DNA from: Streptomyces sp. cf386
GTDB taxonomy: Bacteria > Actinomycetota > Actinomycetes > Streptomycetales > Streptomycetaceae
Reading direction: 5' to 3'
Length of the DNA stretch: 64,000 nucleotides
Assembly (NCBI RefSeq): GCF_900103585.1
Contig: NZ_FNHV01000001.1
Location: 1-64,000 of the forward strand
Part shown: positions 32,545 through 41,022 of the stretch, in pieces
Layout: every line of letters begins with the position of its first letter
Numbering within the stretch: position 1 is the stretch's first letter
Made by a program: the position numbers and the translations under genes
The notes under the pieces: model-generated
The model's database searches: none
Told to the model about the DNA's origin: nothing
What the model saw: the letters and a program-made list of their open reading frames with translations, nothing else

Positions 32545-33702
32545 TCAGGACGAGAGGTCGGTGCCCCACTCCAGGTGTCGTACGAGCTCGTCGTCGCCCG
32601 GCCGGTTACCACCCGCGCCCCGACCGCCGGGACCTGACGGGGTGTGGGTACCGCGGGAGATGTTGCCACTGACCGTGATGTTGTTCTCCACGCGGGGGCG
32701 GCGGAGTCTCTCGTAGAGGGCGAGCGCGGCGTCGGTGTCCGGCGCGTCCCGCAGGGACTTGGCGAGCACCACGGCGTCCTCCAGCGCCATCGACGCGCCC
32801 TGTCCGGTGGCGGGGGACGCCGCGTGGGCCGCGTCGCCGATGACCAGGGTGCGGCCGGAGCGCCAGGACGTCCCGGTGGGGAGTTCGGTGGCGTTGGTGA
32901 CCATCAGCCGGTCGGCGGTGGCCGCCACGAGGTCCGCGGCCGGGGTGGAGTCCTTGCGCAGCAGCGGCAGCAGCAGGTCACGCCACCGGGCCGGGGTGCC
33001 GTCCGCGAGGGCGTCGGCGGCCAGGGGTGCGTCGGTGACGCGCGCGAACCAGTACGTCTCCTGCGCGGGCGACACCGCGTACCCGAAGGCGACGGAGCTG
33101 CCGCGCACCATGGTGATGGTCTCGCCCTGGGTGGTCTCGGGGACGGCGTCGGTGTAGCCGTAGAAGACGTACTGTCCGGCGTACTCCGGGCGCGCGTCGG
33201 GGGCGGTGAGCCGGCGGACGGTGGAGCTCAGGCCGTCGGCCCCGATGAGCAGGTCGCCGGTGGCCGTGCTGCCGTCGGCGAAGTGGGCGGTCACGGTGTC
33301 CGGGCCGTCCTCGACCGACACCAGGCGGGCGCCGTGCCGGATGCCGATGCCCCGGCGTGTGACCTCGGCCTGCAGGGCGGCGTTGAGGTCCCCGCGCCGC
33401 AGGCACCGGTACTGAAGGTGTGCGGTGCCGGCTTCGCCGAGCGGCACCCGGGCCACCTCGGCGCCCGTGTCGTCGAGGACCCGCATCGAGGTGAGAGGGA
33501 AGCCGATCGCGGTGACCGCGGCCGAGGCGTCGACCTCCGCGAGCGCTCGCATGCCGTTGCTCGCGAGCGTGAGGAACGCGCCGATGTCCTCGGCGGAGTC
33601 CGGGTGCGCCTCGTACACCTCGACGTCTAATCCGGCCTTGTGCAGCGCGAGCGCCGCTCCCGCACCGGCGATCCCGCCCCCTACGACAATCAACCGCGTC
33701 AC
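32545..33702 (-). CDS. Class A FAD-dependent monooxygenase
   Basis: 385 residues from a GTG at 33702 preceded by AGGGGGC. The FAD fold is clear: RLIVVGGGIAGAGAALALHKAGLDVEVYE (N-terminus), the DG motif GDLLIGADGLSSTVRR, and the ribityl-binding GDAAHAASPATGQGASMALEDA. It is the single-component aromatic hydroxylase group that uses NAD(P)H and O2. It converges with the methyltransferase gene, 29 bases apart, the gap holding three CGCCTCAG repeats. By position it is likely to oxidise the prenylated indole; that is inference. A longer upstream reading frame lacks a good start. Confidence 0.87.
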   Translation of the reverse strand: MTRLIVVGGGIAGAGAALALHKAGLDVEVYEAHPDSAEDIGAFLTLASNGMRALAEVDASAAVTAIGFPLTSMRVLDDTGAEVARVPLGEAGTAHLQYRCLRRGDLNAALQAEVTRRGIGIRHGARLVSVEDGPDTVTAHFADGSTATGDLLIGADGLSSTVRRLTAPDARPEYAGQYVFYGYTDAVPETTQGETITMVRGSSVAFGYAVSPAQETYWFARVTDAPLAADALADGTPARWRDLLLPLLRKDSTPAADLVAATADRLMVTNATELPTGTSWRSGRTLVIGDAAHAASPATGQGASMALEDAVVLAKSLRDAPDTDAALALYERLRRPRVENNITVSGNISRGTHTPSGPGGRGAGGNRPGDDELVRHLEWGTDLSS

Positions 33703-33898
33703 ATCGCCCCCTAGCTCCCCGTACGGCCCCTGCCAGTCGCCGCCGTCCTTCGTGGAACGTCCCAGGTCCGGCCCCAGTTCCCGAGCGATCCGCACAATCG
33801 CCCCACCCGCCCGGAACACCGAACCGGAACGAGTGCAACCATTCCGCCAACCCGAATGTCTCCCCTAATATCAGACACATCACCTCCCGGGGGACGTA

Positions 33899-34483
33899 AT
33901 GGTACGAAACAGAGCCGCATGGGCGACGGCGATCGCGCTCATGGCCACCACCCTGGGCGTGGCGGCGATCCCTGCCGAAGCCACCACGACCACCACCTCC
34001 CAGACCACGGCCTGCCCCACCGGCTGGGGCAGTCTGGCCAAGACCCGCTCCGCCGCCACGTCGGAGTCGGTGACGAACATCCGGACCGGCCGGCACGCCT
34101 GCTTCGACCGCATGGTCGTCGACGTCCCCGGCGCGGGCACCAGCGGCCTCGGCTATTCCGTCAGGTACGTCAGCCGCCTCCACCAGGACGGCTCGGGCAC
34201 CCACATCCCCGTCGGCGGCGGGGCCGTCCTCGAGGTACGGGTGGCCGCCCCCGCCTACGACCCCGAGACCGGGAAGCCGACGTATCCCGTGCGAGCCGGT
34301 CAGCGCCTGGCGGGCGTTGATCTCAAGGGCTACCGCACCTTCAGGGACGCCCGGTTCGCCGGCAGCTTCGAAGGGGACACGCAGATCGGGCTCGGTGTCC
34401 GGGCACGGCTGCCGTTCCGGGTGTGGGTGGCGACCGACCGGGTCGTGGTCGACGTCGCGCACAACTGGACCGGGGCACGCTGA
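33899..34483 (+). CDS. Secreted protein with AMIN-like domain
   Basis: 194 residues. The signal peptide MVRNRAAWATAIALMATTLGVAAIPAEA is followed by a Thr-rich linker and a compact beta domain (HACFDRMVVDVPGAG...GLGYSVRYVSRL; FAGSFEGDTQIGLGVRARLPFRVW; VVVDVAHNW) matching the AMIN-like proteins of actinomycetes. A probable -10, TAATAT, lies about 30 bases upstream, and GGGGGA precedes the ATG. The role is unknown; AMIN domains often bind the cell wall. It diverges from the FAD monooxygenase. Confidence 0.85.
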   Translation: MVRNRAAWATAIALMATTLGVAAIPAEATTTTTSQTTACPTGWGSLAKTRSAATSESVTNIRTGRHACFDRMVVDVPGAGTSGLGYSVRYVSRLHQDGSGTHIPVGGGAVLEVRVAAPAYDPETGKPTYPVRAGQRLAGVDLKGYRTFRDARFAGSFEGDTQIGLGVRARLPFRVWVATDRVVVDVAHNWTGAR

Positions 34484-34532
34484 GGCACTTGCGGCTGCTC
34501 GGCAGGCAGCGACTTCCCGGCAGGCTTGCCCT

Positions 34533-35189
34533 TTACCGCCTGGCATCGGTGGATGCGAGGAAGACGCTGGTGAGTGGCGCGTGTGTGGTCCAGCCAAGGG
34601 ACTTGTACAGACCCTGCCCCTCAATCGTCGCGGCGAGCACTCCGGTCCGCGCGCCTGCCGCGATCGCCGCGTCGGCCAAGGTGTGCATCACCGCCCGCCC
34701 CAGGCCCTGGCGACGGTGGGCAGGTGCGGTCTCTATCTGGTCGAACACGACAGAGCCGGCGCGGGCGGTGGCGGCGACCTGGCCGTGAGCGGCAAAGGCG
34801 CCGTCCATGTCACGGACGAGGGCGCGGGTGACATCACCCCGGCTCCAAGTGCGCAGCTGGTAGCCGGGAGGGAGGTCCGGGATGTCCGACAGGGACGTGT
34901 GCAGGGATGTCGACATCAGGAAACCGGGGTCGTCGAAGGTCCATGCGGGCGTGAGCCAGGGGGAAATGACCTCCGGGGCCGCCATCACCTTGAGCCAGGT
35001 GGCAGGCGCTGTGGTCGTCTGCACGAGCCTGCGGATGACCGCCTCGTCGGCGCGGGGCAGGACATGCCGGGTTACCTGCCTGGGTAGCCCGACATCGACT
35101 GTGAACCCCCAGGGCGCCTCCGTCGGAGGGGCGGCCCCACGCGAGGCGGCCCAGCCTTCGACCCAGGCTCGCACGATTTCGGTATCCAT
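34533..35189 (-). CDS. GNAT family N-acetyltransferase
   Basis: 218 residues. The acetyl-CoA-binding motif A is visible in ETAPAHRRQGLGRAVMHTLADAAIAAGA (~167-194; R-R-Q-G-L-G), and the preceding strand is SVVFDQI. The final segment ASTDAR ends the typical beta-bulge GLYKSLGWTTHAPLTS. The N-terminal half is degenerate and may be a second GNAT-like fold. The acceptor is unknown. It is a single gene facing the AMIN-like gene, about 50 bases apart. Confidence 0.88.
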   Translation of the reverse strand: MDTEIVRAWVEGWAASRGAAPPTEAPWGFTVDVGLPRQVTRHVLPRADEAVIRRLVQTTTAPATWLKVMAAPEVISPWLTPAWTFDDPGFLMSTSLHTSLSDIPDLPPGYQLRTWSRGDVTRALVRDMDGAFAAHGQVAATARAGSVVFDQIETAPAHRRQGLGRAVMHTLADAAIAAGARTGVLAATIEGQGLYKSLGWTTHAPLTSVFLASTDARR

Positions 35190-35265
35190 AAGCCCTCCGC
35201 GGGTAATAGGCGCCGGTGATCAAGGCACATTACGCGCCAGGAGGTTCTAGGAGGTGCCAGCGGGA

Positions 35266-37056
35266 TCAGGGCTTCGAGGCGGTCAACCCATCGCGTCCCT
35301 GATACTCCCGCAGCTTCCGGTAAAGGGTCGCCCGGGCGATCCCCAACGCCGCCGCGGCGCGCGCCTTGTTGCCGCCGTGGCGGCGCAACGCCTCCAGGAT
35401 CGCGGCCCGTTCGGCGAGCTCCATCGGGCTGAGGCCGCGTCCCGCGGGTCCCTCCCGGACGGGGTCCGGCAGTTCACCGCGCCGCACCGGCCCGAAGACC
35501 CGGCGCTGACTCGCGAGCGCCCGTACGAGGTGGGCGAGTTCGGTGACGTTGCCCGGCCAGGGATGCTGTTCCAGCGCCCGTAGCGCATCCAGCGTCCAGG
35601 TCAGCGGTGGGCTGCCGGGAGCCGGCCTGGGCGCCAGGGCCGGGAGCAGCTCCCTGATGTCCTCGGTGCGTTCCCGCAAGGCCGGCAACGTCACCGAGCG
35701 GGCCGCGAGTGTGTCGAGGAGGCGCTGGAGGCAGGGGCCGGGCGAGGTTCCGGGCGTGTACGTGACGACCAGGCGGGCGTCCGGGTGCTCGTCCAGGAGC
35801 GAGTTGAGGGCGGCGACATCCGACTGGGCCAGCCGTTCGGCATGGCGCAGCAGCAGGGCGCGGTCGTTTGCCAACTCGTCGCCCTTGAGGCCGAGTTCGG
35901 GGGCCTCTGCGGCGTCCACGACCAACGGGGCCGTGCCGTCGAGGAGTTCGAGAGCGAGCGTCGTCTTGCCCGTCCCCCGCTCGCCCACCACCAGCAGGGG
36001 TCCCGCGGTACGCGCCAGCGCCGCCGCCCGCGCGACCGCGTGCCGCCACGGCACCGAGTCTCCCACCAGCGCAGCGGCCGGGCACGGGGGCGACGGCACC
36101 GGGTCCACGGGACGGGGTTCCAGCACCGCGACCAGACCGAGAGCGCGGCCTTCGTGCCGTACCGGAGTGATCTCGACCGTGCACCCGGCGTCCTCGGGGA
36201 GCGGGATCTCGTACGACCCACCCGACCCCGACCCCGCCCCGGACCCCGTGCCTGTCTCCTCGCTGGTCGGCGCCCCCTCACCGCTCCCCCAGGCTCGCGC
36301 ACCCCGCTCCAACGCCTCCAGCACCTGCGGTGAGGCAAGGCGCACGGCCGCCTCGCTGACGAGGCGGTTGCGGCCGTCCAGCGCGACGACCGCACGCTCG
36401 CGCCCGCGCGCGGCCCGCTCATAGGCGTCGAGCAGTACGCGCTCTGCGGTACGCGCGCGTGCGCGCAGTTCGGCCTCCACCGCGGTGGCCGCCGCCTCGG
36501 CGAGGGCGGCGCCGGGGTGGGGTCGGCAGCCGGCGCACAGGCCGGAGGCGACCGTCACGGTGCCGAGTGCCTGGCCGGTCTCCGGGGAGAGCAGCGGCAC
36601 GCTGACCGCGGAGACGTCCTGCCACACGTCGAGGAAATGCTCGGGGCCGTGCACCTCGGCCCGTCGCAGGGTGCGCAGGGCGAGTGCGGCGCTGTTGTGG
36701 CCGACCTCCCGCTCGGAGAGGTCGCGGCAGGTGTCGTCGCCGGGCGCGCTGCCGGCCGACCACAGCACCCTGAGCCGCTCGTCGGTGAGCACGAACGCGG
36801 CCCCTGCGGCGTCTAGGGCCGGGGCGAGGCGGGTCAGCACGGGACGCGCCGCCTCCAGCAGGGGCGAGTCGGCCGGGCCTGTGCTCAACTCCCGTACCGG
36901 ACCGCCGAGATCGGGCCGTACGCCGAAGAAGCGGGCGCGCCGCCAGGCCGCGACGACGTCGTCCGGCACGCCGTCCGGGAGCGGTCGGCCTGTCAGGAAC
37001 CGCTGGCGGGCCTGGCGGAGAGGGGCGAGGGCAGGGGGATCTTCCACGGTGGTCAT
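35266..37056 (-). CDS. AcoR-like GAF/AAA+/Fis-type activator of the hydroxyquinol operon
   Basis: 596 residues. A GAF-like sensor region covers ~75-205 (FVLTDERLRVLWSAG...SEREVGHNSAALALRTLRRAEVHGPEHF), a flexible Gly/Ser linker lies near 270, and an AAA+ core has Walker A VVGERGTGKTTLALEL. HPWPGNVTELAHLVRAL is followed by a Fis-type HTH at the C-terminus (HGGNKARAAAALGIARATLYRKL). The GAFTGA loop needed to contact sigma-54 is absent, as expected since streptomycetes lack that factor. It diverges from the aromatic degradation operon and probably activates it on sensing an aromatic compound. Confidence 0.88.
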   Translation of the reverse strand: MTTVEDPPALAPLRQARQRFLTGRPLPDGVPDDVVAAWRRARFFGVRPDLGGPVRELSTGPADSPLLEAARPVLTRLAPALDAAGAAFVLTDERLRVLWSAGSAPGDDTCRDLSEREVGHNSAALALRTLRRAEVHGPEHFLDVWQDVSAVSVPLLSPETGQALGTVTVASGLCAGCRPHPGAALAEAAATAVEAELRARARTAERVLLDAYERAARGRERAVVALDGRNRLVSEAAVRLASPQVLEALERGARAWGSGEGAPTSEETGTGSGAGSGSGGSYEIPLPEDAGCTVEITPVRHEGRALGLVAVLEPRPVDPVPSPPCPAAALVGDSVPWRHAVARAAALARTAGPLLVVGERGTGKTTLALELLDGTAPLVVDAAEAPELGLKGDELANDRALLLRHAERLAQSDVAALNSLLDEHPDARLVVTYTPGTSPGPCLQRLLDTLAARSVTLPALRERTEDIRELLPALAPRPAPGSPPLTWTLDALRALEQHPWPGNVTELAHLVRALASQRRVFGPVRRGELPDPVREGPAGRGLSPMELAERAAILEALRRHGGNKARAAAALGIARATLYRKLREYQGRDGLTASKP

Positions 37057-37097
37057 GGCGTCCTCACCGTATCGGGGGCTTCACGCGCGGGGCGACG

Positions 37098-37125
37098 GTG
37101 GGTTGTCTCGTAATGAGACACCCAC
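37098..37125. promoter_or_regulatory. Operator palindrome for the AcoR-like regulator (candidate)
   Basis: TGTCTC (37104-37109) and GAGACA (37115-37120) frame a 5-base centre, flanked by GTGGG and CCCAC, so symmetry extends over 28 bases with a single unmatched T. The spacing TGT-N11-ACA resembles activator sites of NtrC-type proteins. It lies between the divergent regulator and hydroxylase genes. Confidence 0.6.
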
Positions 37126-37180
37126 GATCGACCGCACCACTCCATGATCTTGAAGGTCGGAGGCCTGTTCTCACCTCCGG

Positions 37181-37216
37181 TCTCATCTCCTGTCTCATCT
37201 CCTGTCTCATCTCCTG
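37181..37216. repeat. 12-base tandem repeat, three exact copies
   Basis: TCTCATCTCCTG is repeated three times without change, directly before the Shine-Dalgarno of the hydroxylase gene. Each unit recreates the (T)GTCTCAT half-site of the palindrome at 37098-37125, one helical turn plus apart. Confidence 0.8.
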
Positions 37217-37228
37217 GAGCGTTCTGTC

Positions 37229-38977
37229 GTGCACACCGTCGTCGAGACCGATGTACTGATCGTGGGCAGCGGCCCGGCGGGCGCATCGGCCGCGCTCGCC
37301 CTGAGCACCTACGGCGTGCGCAACATGGTCGTCACCCGGTACGCGAGTCTCGCCGACACCCCCCGTGCGCACATCACCAACCAGCGCACCATGGAGGTGC
37401 TGCGCGATCTGGGCGTCGAGGAGGACGTCATCGCCAAGGCGACGCCCCAGCATCTGATGGGCAACACGACCTTCTGCACCAGCCTGGCCGGCGAGGAGCT
37501 GGGCCGGGTCCGCTCCTGGGGCAACGATCCGCTCGTGCAGGCCGCGCACGAGCTGGCCAGCCCGACCCGCATGTGCGACATGCCGCAGCACCTGATGGAA
37601 CCGGTGCTGGTGGACGCGGCGATCGCGCGCGGCACCGACCTCCGGTTCAGCACCGTCTACAAGTCCTTCGTCCAGGACGAGGGCGGCGTGACGGTCACGG
37701 TCGAGGACCGGCTGCGCGGCGACGAGTACCGGATCCGCGCCAAGTACCTGATCGGCGCGGACGGCGGCCGGTCGAAGGTCGCCGAGGACGCGGGGCTGCC
37801 GATGGGCGGGCAGATGGGTGTCGCGGGCAGTATCAACATCGTCTTCGACGCCGATCTGACCAAGTACACCGCGCACCGCCCCTCCACCCTCTACTGGGTG
37901 CTCGCCCCCGGCGCCACGGTCGGCGGCATCGGCGCGGGCCTGGTGCGCAACGTCCGCCCGTGGAACGAGTGGATGATCGTCTGGGGATACGACGTCACCG
38001 CGGGCGCACCCGACCTCACCGAGGAGTACGCCCTGTCCGTCGTACGCCAGCTGGTCGGCGACGACGAGATCCCGGTGACCATCAAGTCGTCCTCGGCGTG
38101 GACCGTGAACGAGATGTACGCCGAGACGTACGCCAACGGCCGCGTCTTCTGCGCCGGTGACGCCGTGCACCGCCACCCGCCGTCCAACGGGCTCGGCTCC
38201 AACACCTCCATCCAGGACTCCTACAACCTGGCCTGGAAGCTGAAGCTCGTCCTCGACGGGGTCGCCTCGCCGAAGCTCCTCGACACCTACGACGCCGAGC
38301 GGGCTCCGGTCGGGAAGCAGATCGTGACCCGCGCCAACAAGTCCATCGGCGAGACCGCCCCGATCTTCGAGGCGCTGGACGGCCTCTCGCCGCAGACGCC
38401 CGAGCAGCTGTGGGCCAACATCGCCGCACGCAAGGACGCCACGGAAGCGGCCGAGAAGCAGCGGGCCGCGCTGCGCGAGGCGATCGCCTTCAAGGTGTAC
38501 GAGTTCAACGCGCACGGCGTCGACCTCAACCAGCGCTATCCCGCCGACAGCTCTGCCGCGGTCGTCCCGGACGGCACGCCCGACCCCGGCTTCACCCGCG
38601 ACCCCGAGCTGCACCACCAGCCCTCCTCCCGCCCCGGCGCCAAGCTCCCGCACGCCTGGATCACCTCGGGGACCCGGACCCTGTCCACCCTCGACACCGT
38701 CGGCAAGGGCCGTTTCACGCTGCTCACCGGCATCGGCGGCGAGGCGTGGGTGCGGGCCGCCGAGGCCCAGCCCCTCGACATCGCCACGGTGGTGGTCGGA
38801 CCGGGGCAGGAGTACGAGGACCCGTACGGCGACTGGGCGGGCCTGAGCGAGATCTCCGACGCGGGCGCACTCCTCGTACGCCCCGACGGGTATGTGGCGT
38901 TCCGGCACGCCGACGCGGCCGAGAACGCCGAAGGGGTGCTCACGGACGCGCTGCGGCGGATTCTCGGGCACGGTTGA
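37229..38977 (+). CDS. FAD-dependent aromatic ring hydroxylase (resorcinol/phenol hydroxylase-like)
   Basis: 582 residues, PF01494-type monooxygenase. It has VLIVGSGPAGASAALALSTYGVRNMVV at the N-terminus, YLIGADGGRSKVAEDAGL (DG motif) and VFCAGDAVHRHPPSNGLGSNTSIQDSYNLAWKL (GD motif). The C-terminal thioredoxin-like domain (~500-580) is that of TfdB/phenol hydroxylases. It starts at a GTG with GGAG nine bases upstream. The downstream intradiol dioxygenase and maleylacetate reductase suggest it makes hydroxyquinol or a hydroxylated catechol from a phenol such as resorcinol. Confidence 0.92.
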   Translation: MHTVVETDVLIVGSGPAGASAALALSTYGVRNMVVTRYASLADTPRAHITNQRTMEVLRDLGVEEDVIAKATPQHLMGNTTFCTSLAGEELGRVRSWGNDPLVQAAHELASPTRMCDMPQHLMEPVLVDAAIARGTDLRFSTVYKSFVQDEGGVTVTVEDRLRGDEYRIRAKYLIGADGGRSKVAEDAGLPMGGQMGVAGSINIVFDADLTKYTAHRPSTLYWVLAPGATVGGIGAGLVRNVRPWNEWMIVWGYDVTAGAPDLTEEYALSVVRQLVGDDEIPVTIKSSSAWTVNEMYAETYANGRVFCAGDAVHRHPPSNGLGSNTSIQDSYNLAWKLKLVLDGVASPKLLDTYDAERAPVGKQIVTRANKSIGETAPIFEALDGLSPQTPEQLWANIAARKDATEAAEKQRAALREAIAFKVYEFNAHGVDLNQRYPADSSAAVVPDGTPDPGFTRDPELHHQPSSRPGAKLPHAWITSGTRTLSTLDTVGKGRFTLLTGIGGEAWVRAAEAQPLDIATVVVGPGQEYEDPYGDWAGLSEISDAGALLVRPDGYVAFRHADAAENAEGVLTDALRRILGHG

Positions 38978-39028
38978 GATGTGCACCCAGGAACCCAGAG
39001 AAGGACAGGAAGCCGGAAAGGAGCCGAC

Positions 39029-39886
39029 ATGACCGGCGAACCGACGGTCACCGACGAGGCCGTCGCCAGTCTGCACGGGACCGCCGATCCGCGCCTGCGG
39101 GAGCTGCTGACCGGCCTGATCCGGCATCTGCACGCCTTCGCACGGGAGTCACGGCTGACTCAGGAGGAGTGGGAGCGGGCGATCGGGTTCCTGACCGCGA
39201 CCGGGCAGTCGTGCACGGACACCCGGCAGGAGTTCATCCTGCTGTCGGACGTGCTCGGGCTGTCGATGCTCGTGGAGACGATCAACGAGCGGCAGGGCGC
39301 GGGCGCCACCGAGTCGACGGTGCTGGGCCCGTTCCACATGACCGAGTCGCCGGTGCGGGAACTCGGCGCGGCCATCGACCTGATCGGGGACGGCGAGCCG
39401 TGCGTGGTCAGCGGCCGGGTGCTGTCCCGGGACGGCGGCCCGCTGCCCGGCGCGGTGATCGACGTCTGGCAGGCCGACGCGCACGGCTTCTACGACGTGC
39501 AGCGCCCGGACGTACAGCCGCCGGGCAACGGGCGGGGCCTGTTCACGGCGGACTCCGAGGGCCGCTTCTGGTTCCGGACCTGTGTGCCGAGCCCGTATCC
39601 GATCCCGACGGACGGCCCGGTCGGCGACCTGTTGCTGGCCACCGGTCGGCACCCCTACCGCCCGGCCCACATCCACTTCATCGCCTCGGCCGCCGGCCAC
39701 ACGCCGGTGACCACGCACATCTTCGTGGCGGGCAGCGAGTACCTGGACTCCGACGCGGTGTTCGCCGTCAAGCCGAGCCTGGTGCAGGACTTCGAGACGG
39801 CCGACGACCCGTCCCTGGCCCGGGAGTTCGGGGTCGACACCCCCTTCCGGCACGCCCGGTTCGACCTCGTGCTGGAGCGGGCGTGA
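39029..39886 (+). CDS. Intradiol ring-cleavage dioxygenase, hydroxyquinol 1,2-dioxygenase-like
   Basis: 285 residues. An N-terminal dimerisation helix region (RLRELLTGLIRHLHAFARESRLTQEEWERAI) precedes the catalytic beta-sandwich. The Fe(III) ligands are the Tyr of DAHGFYDVQ, the Tyr of RHPYRPAHIHF and the two His of PAHIHF and TTHIF. The LGPFHM motif is typical of hydroxyquinol/catechol dioxygenases. Product: maleylacetate if hydroxyquinol is cleaved, consistent with the reductase gene that overlaps its stop (GTGA). GGAAAGGAG precedes the ATG. Confidence 0.93.
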   Translation: MTGEPTVTDEAVASLHGTADPRLRELLTGLIRHLHAFARESRLTQEEWERAIGFLTATGQSCTDTRQEFILLSDVLGLSMLVETINERQGAGATESTVLGPFHMTESPVRELGAAIDLIGDGEPCVVSGRVLSRDGGPLPGAVIDVWQADAHGFYDVQRPDVQPPGNGRGLFTADSEGRFWFRTCVPSPYPIPTDGPVGDLLLATGRHPYRPAHIHFIASAAGHTPVTTHIFVAGSEYLDSDAVFAVKPSLVQDFETADDPSLAREFGVDTPFRHARFDLVLERA

Positions 39887-40965
39887 CAGGCTTCCTCGAC
39901 TTCTCGTACGAGAGCCGGCCCGTGCGGGTCGTCTTCCGGCCCGGTGCGGCCGTGTCGGCGACGCCCGGTGAGGCCGAACACCTCGGTCTGCGGCGGCTGT
40001 TGGTGGTGTGCGGTGCGCGCGGGGCGGACACGGCCCGGGCGGTGGCGGGCGCGCTGGGTCCGGCCTGTGCGGGTCTGCACGACGAGGCCCGGATGCATGT
40101 GCCCGTCGAGGTGGCCGACCGGGCCGTGGAGGTGGCCCGGGCGGCGGGCGCCGACGGGTGCGTGGCGGTCGGCGGCGGCTCGTCGATCGGGCTGGGCAAG
40201 GCGATCGCCCTGCGCACCGGACTGCCGCTGATCGCGGTGCCGTCCACCTACTCCGGCTCGGAGATGACCGACGTCTGGGGCCTGACCGAGCACGGCGCCA
40301 AGCGCACCGGCCGCGACCCGAAGGTGCTGCCCCGCAGCGTCGTCTACGACCCCGAGCTCACCCTTTCCCTGCCCGTACCGCTCTCCGTGACCAGCGGCGT
40401 CAACGCGATCGCGCACGCCGTCGAGGCGCTCTACGCGCCGGACGCCTCGCCCCTGGTGGCGCTGATGGCCGAGGAGGGCGTACGGGCGATGGCGCGGGCG
40501 CTGCCGGAGGTGGCCGCGGAGCCGACGTCCGTTCAGGCGCGCGGGCGTGCGCTGTACGGCGCCTGGCTGTGCGGGTCCTGCCTGGGCGCCACCACCATGG
40601 GCCTGCATCACAAGCTGTGCCATGTCCTGGGCGGCACCTTCGGCCTGCCGCACGCCGAGACGCACACGGTGGTCCTGCCGTACGCCCTGGCCCACAACGC
40701 GCCCGCCGCGCCGGACGCCGCCGCCAGCGTGGCCCGCGCCCTGGACGCCGATGACGCGCCGACGGCCCTGTGGGAACTGTCCGGACGTCTCGGCGCCCCC
40801 CGCTCCCTGGCCGAACTGGGCCTCTCGGAAGCCGACTTGGCCAGGGCCGCCGCACAGACCGCGGGCCAGGCGTACGCCAATCCCCGCCCGGTGACGGCCG
40901 ACGGCGTGCTCGCGCTCCTGCGTGCGGCGTTCGAAGGCGCACCGCCGACGGCGGCAGTCCAGTAA
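39883..40965 (+). CDS. Maleylacetate reductase (iron-containing alcohol dehydrogenase family)
   Basis: 360 residues from a GTG that overlaps the dioxygenase stop by four bases. NAD-binding features are VAVGGGSSIGLGKAIAL and PLIAVPSTYSGSEMTDVWGLTE; the latter motif is characteristic of maleylacetate reductases. Metal-site histidines of Fe-ADHs are partly preserved (NAIAHAVEALYAP; GLHHKLCHVLGGTFGLPHAETH). It reduces maleylacetate to 3-oxoadipate and thereby finishes the hydroxyquinol branch before the beta-ketoadipate thiolase steps, which are not in this window. Confidence 0.93.
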   Translation: MTGFLDFSYESRPVRVVFRPGAAVSATPGEAEHLGLRRLLVVCGARGADTARAVAGALGPACAGLHDEARMHVPVEVADRAVEVARAAGADGCVAVGGGSSIGLGKAIALRTGLPLIAVPSTYSGSEMTDVWGLTEHGAKRTGRDPKVLPRSVVYDPELTLSLPVPLSVTSGVNAIAHAVEALYAPDASPLVALMAEEGVRAMARALPEVAAEPTSVQARGRALYGAWLCGSCLGATTMGLHHKLCHVLGGTFGLPHAETHTVVLPYALAHNAPAAPDAAASVARALDADDAPTALWELSGRLGAPRSLAELGLSEADLARAAAQTAGQAYANPRPVTADGVLALLRAAFEGAPPTAAVQ

Positions 40966-41022
40966 TTCCCCTCGCGTTCCCCCCACTCACACTCCCCCCA
41001 CCCTCGAAGAAAGGTGATCGCC

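Noticed and set aside
37057..37228. Sigma-54 (-24/-12) promoter before the hydroxyquinol operon
   Set aside because: No GG-N10-GC element is seen, the regulator lacks GAFTGA, and streptomycetes are known to lack sigma-54.
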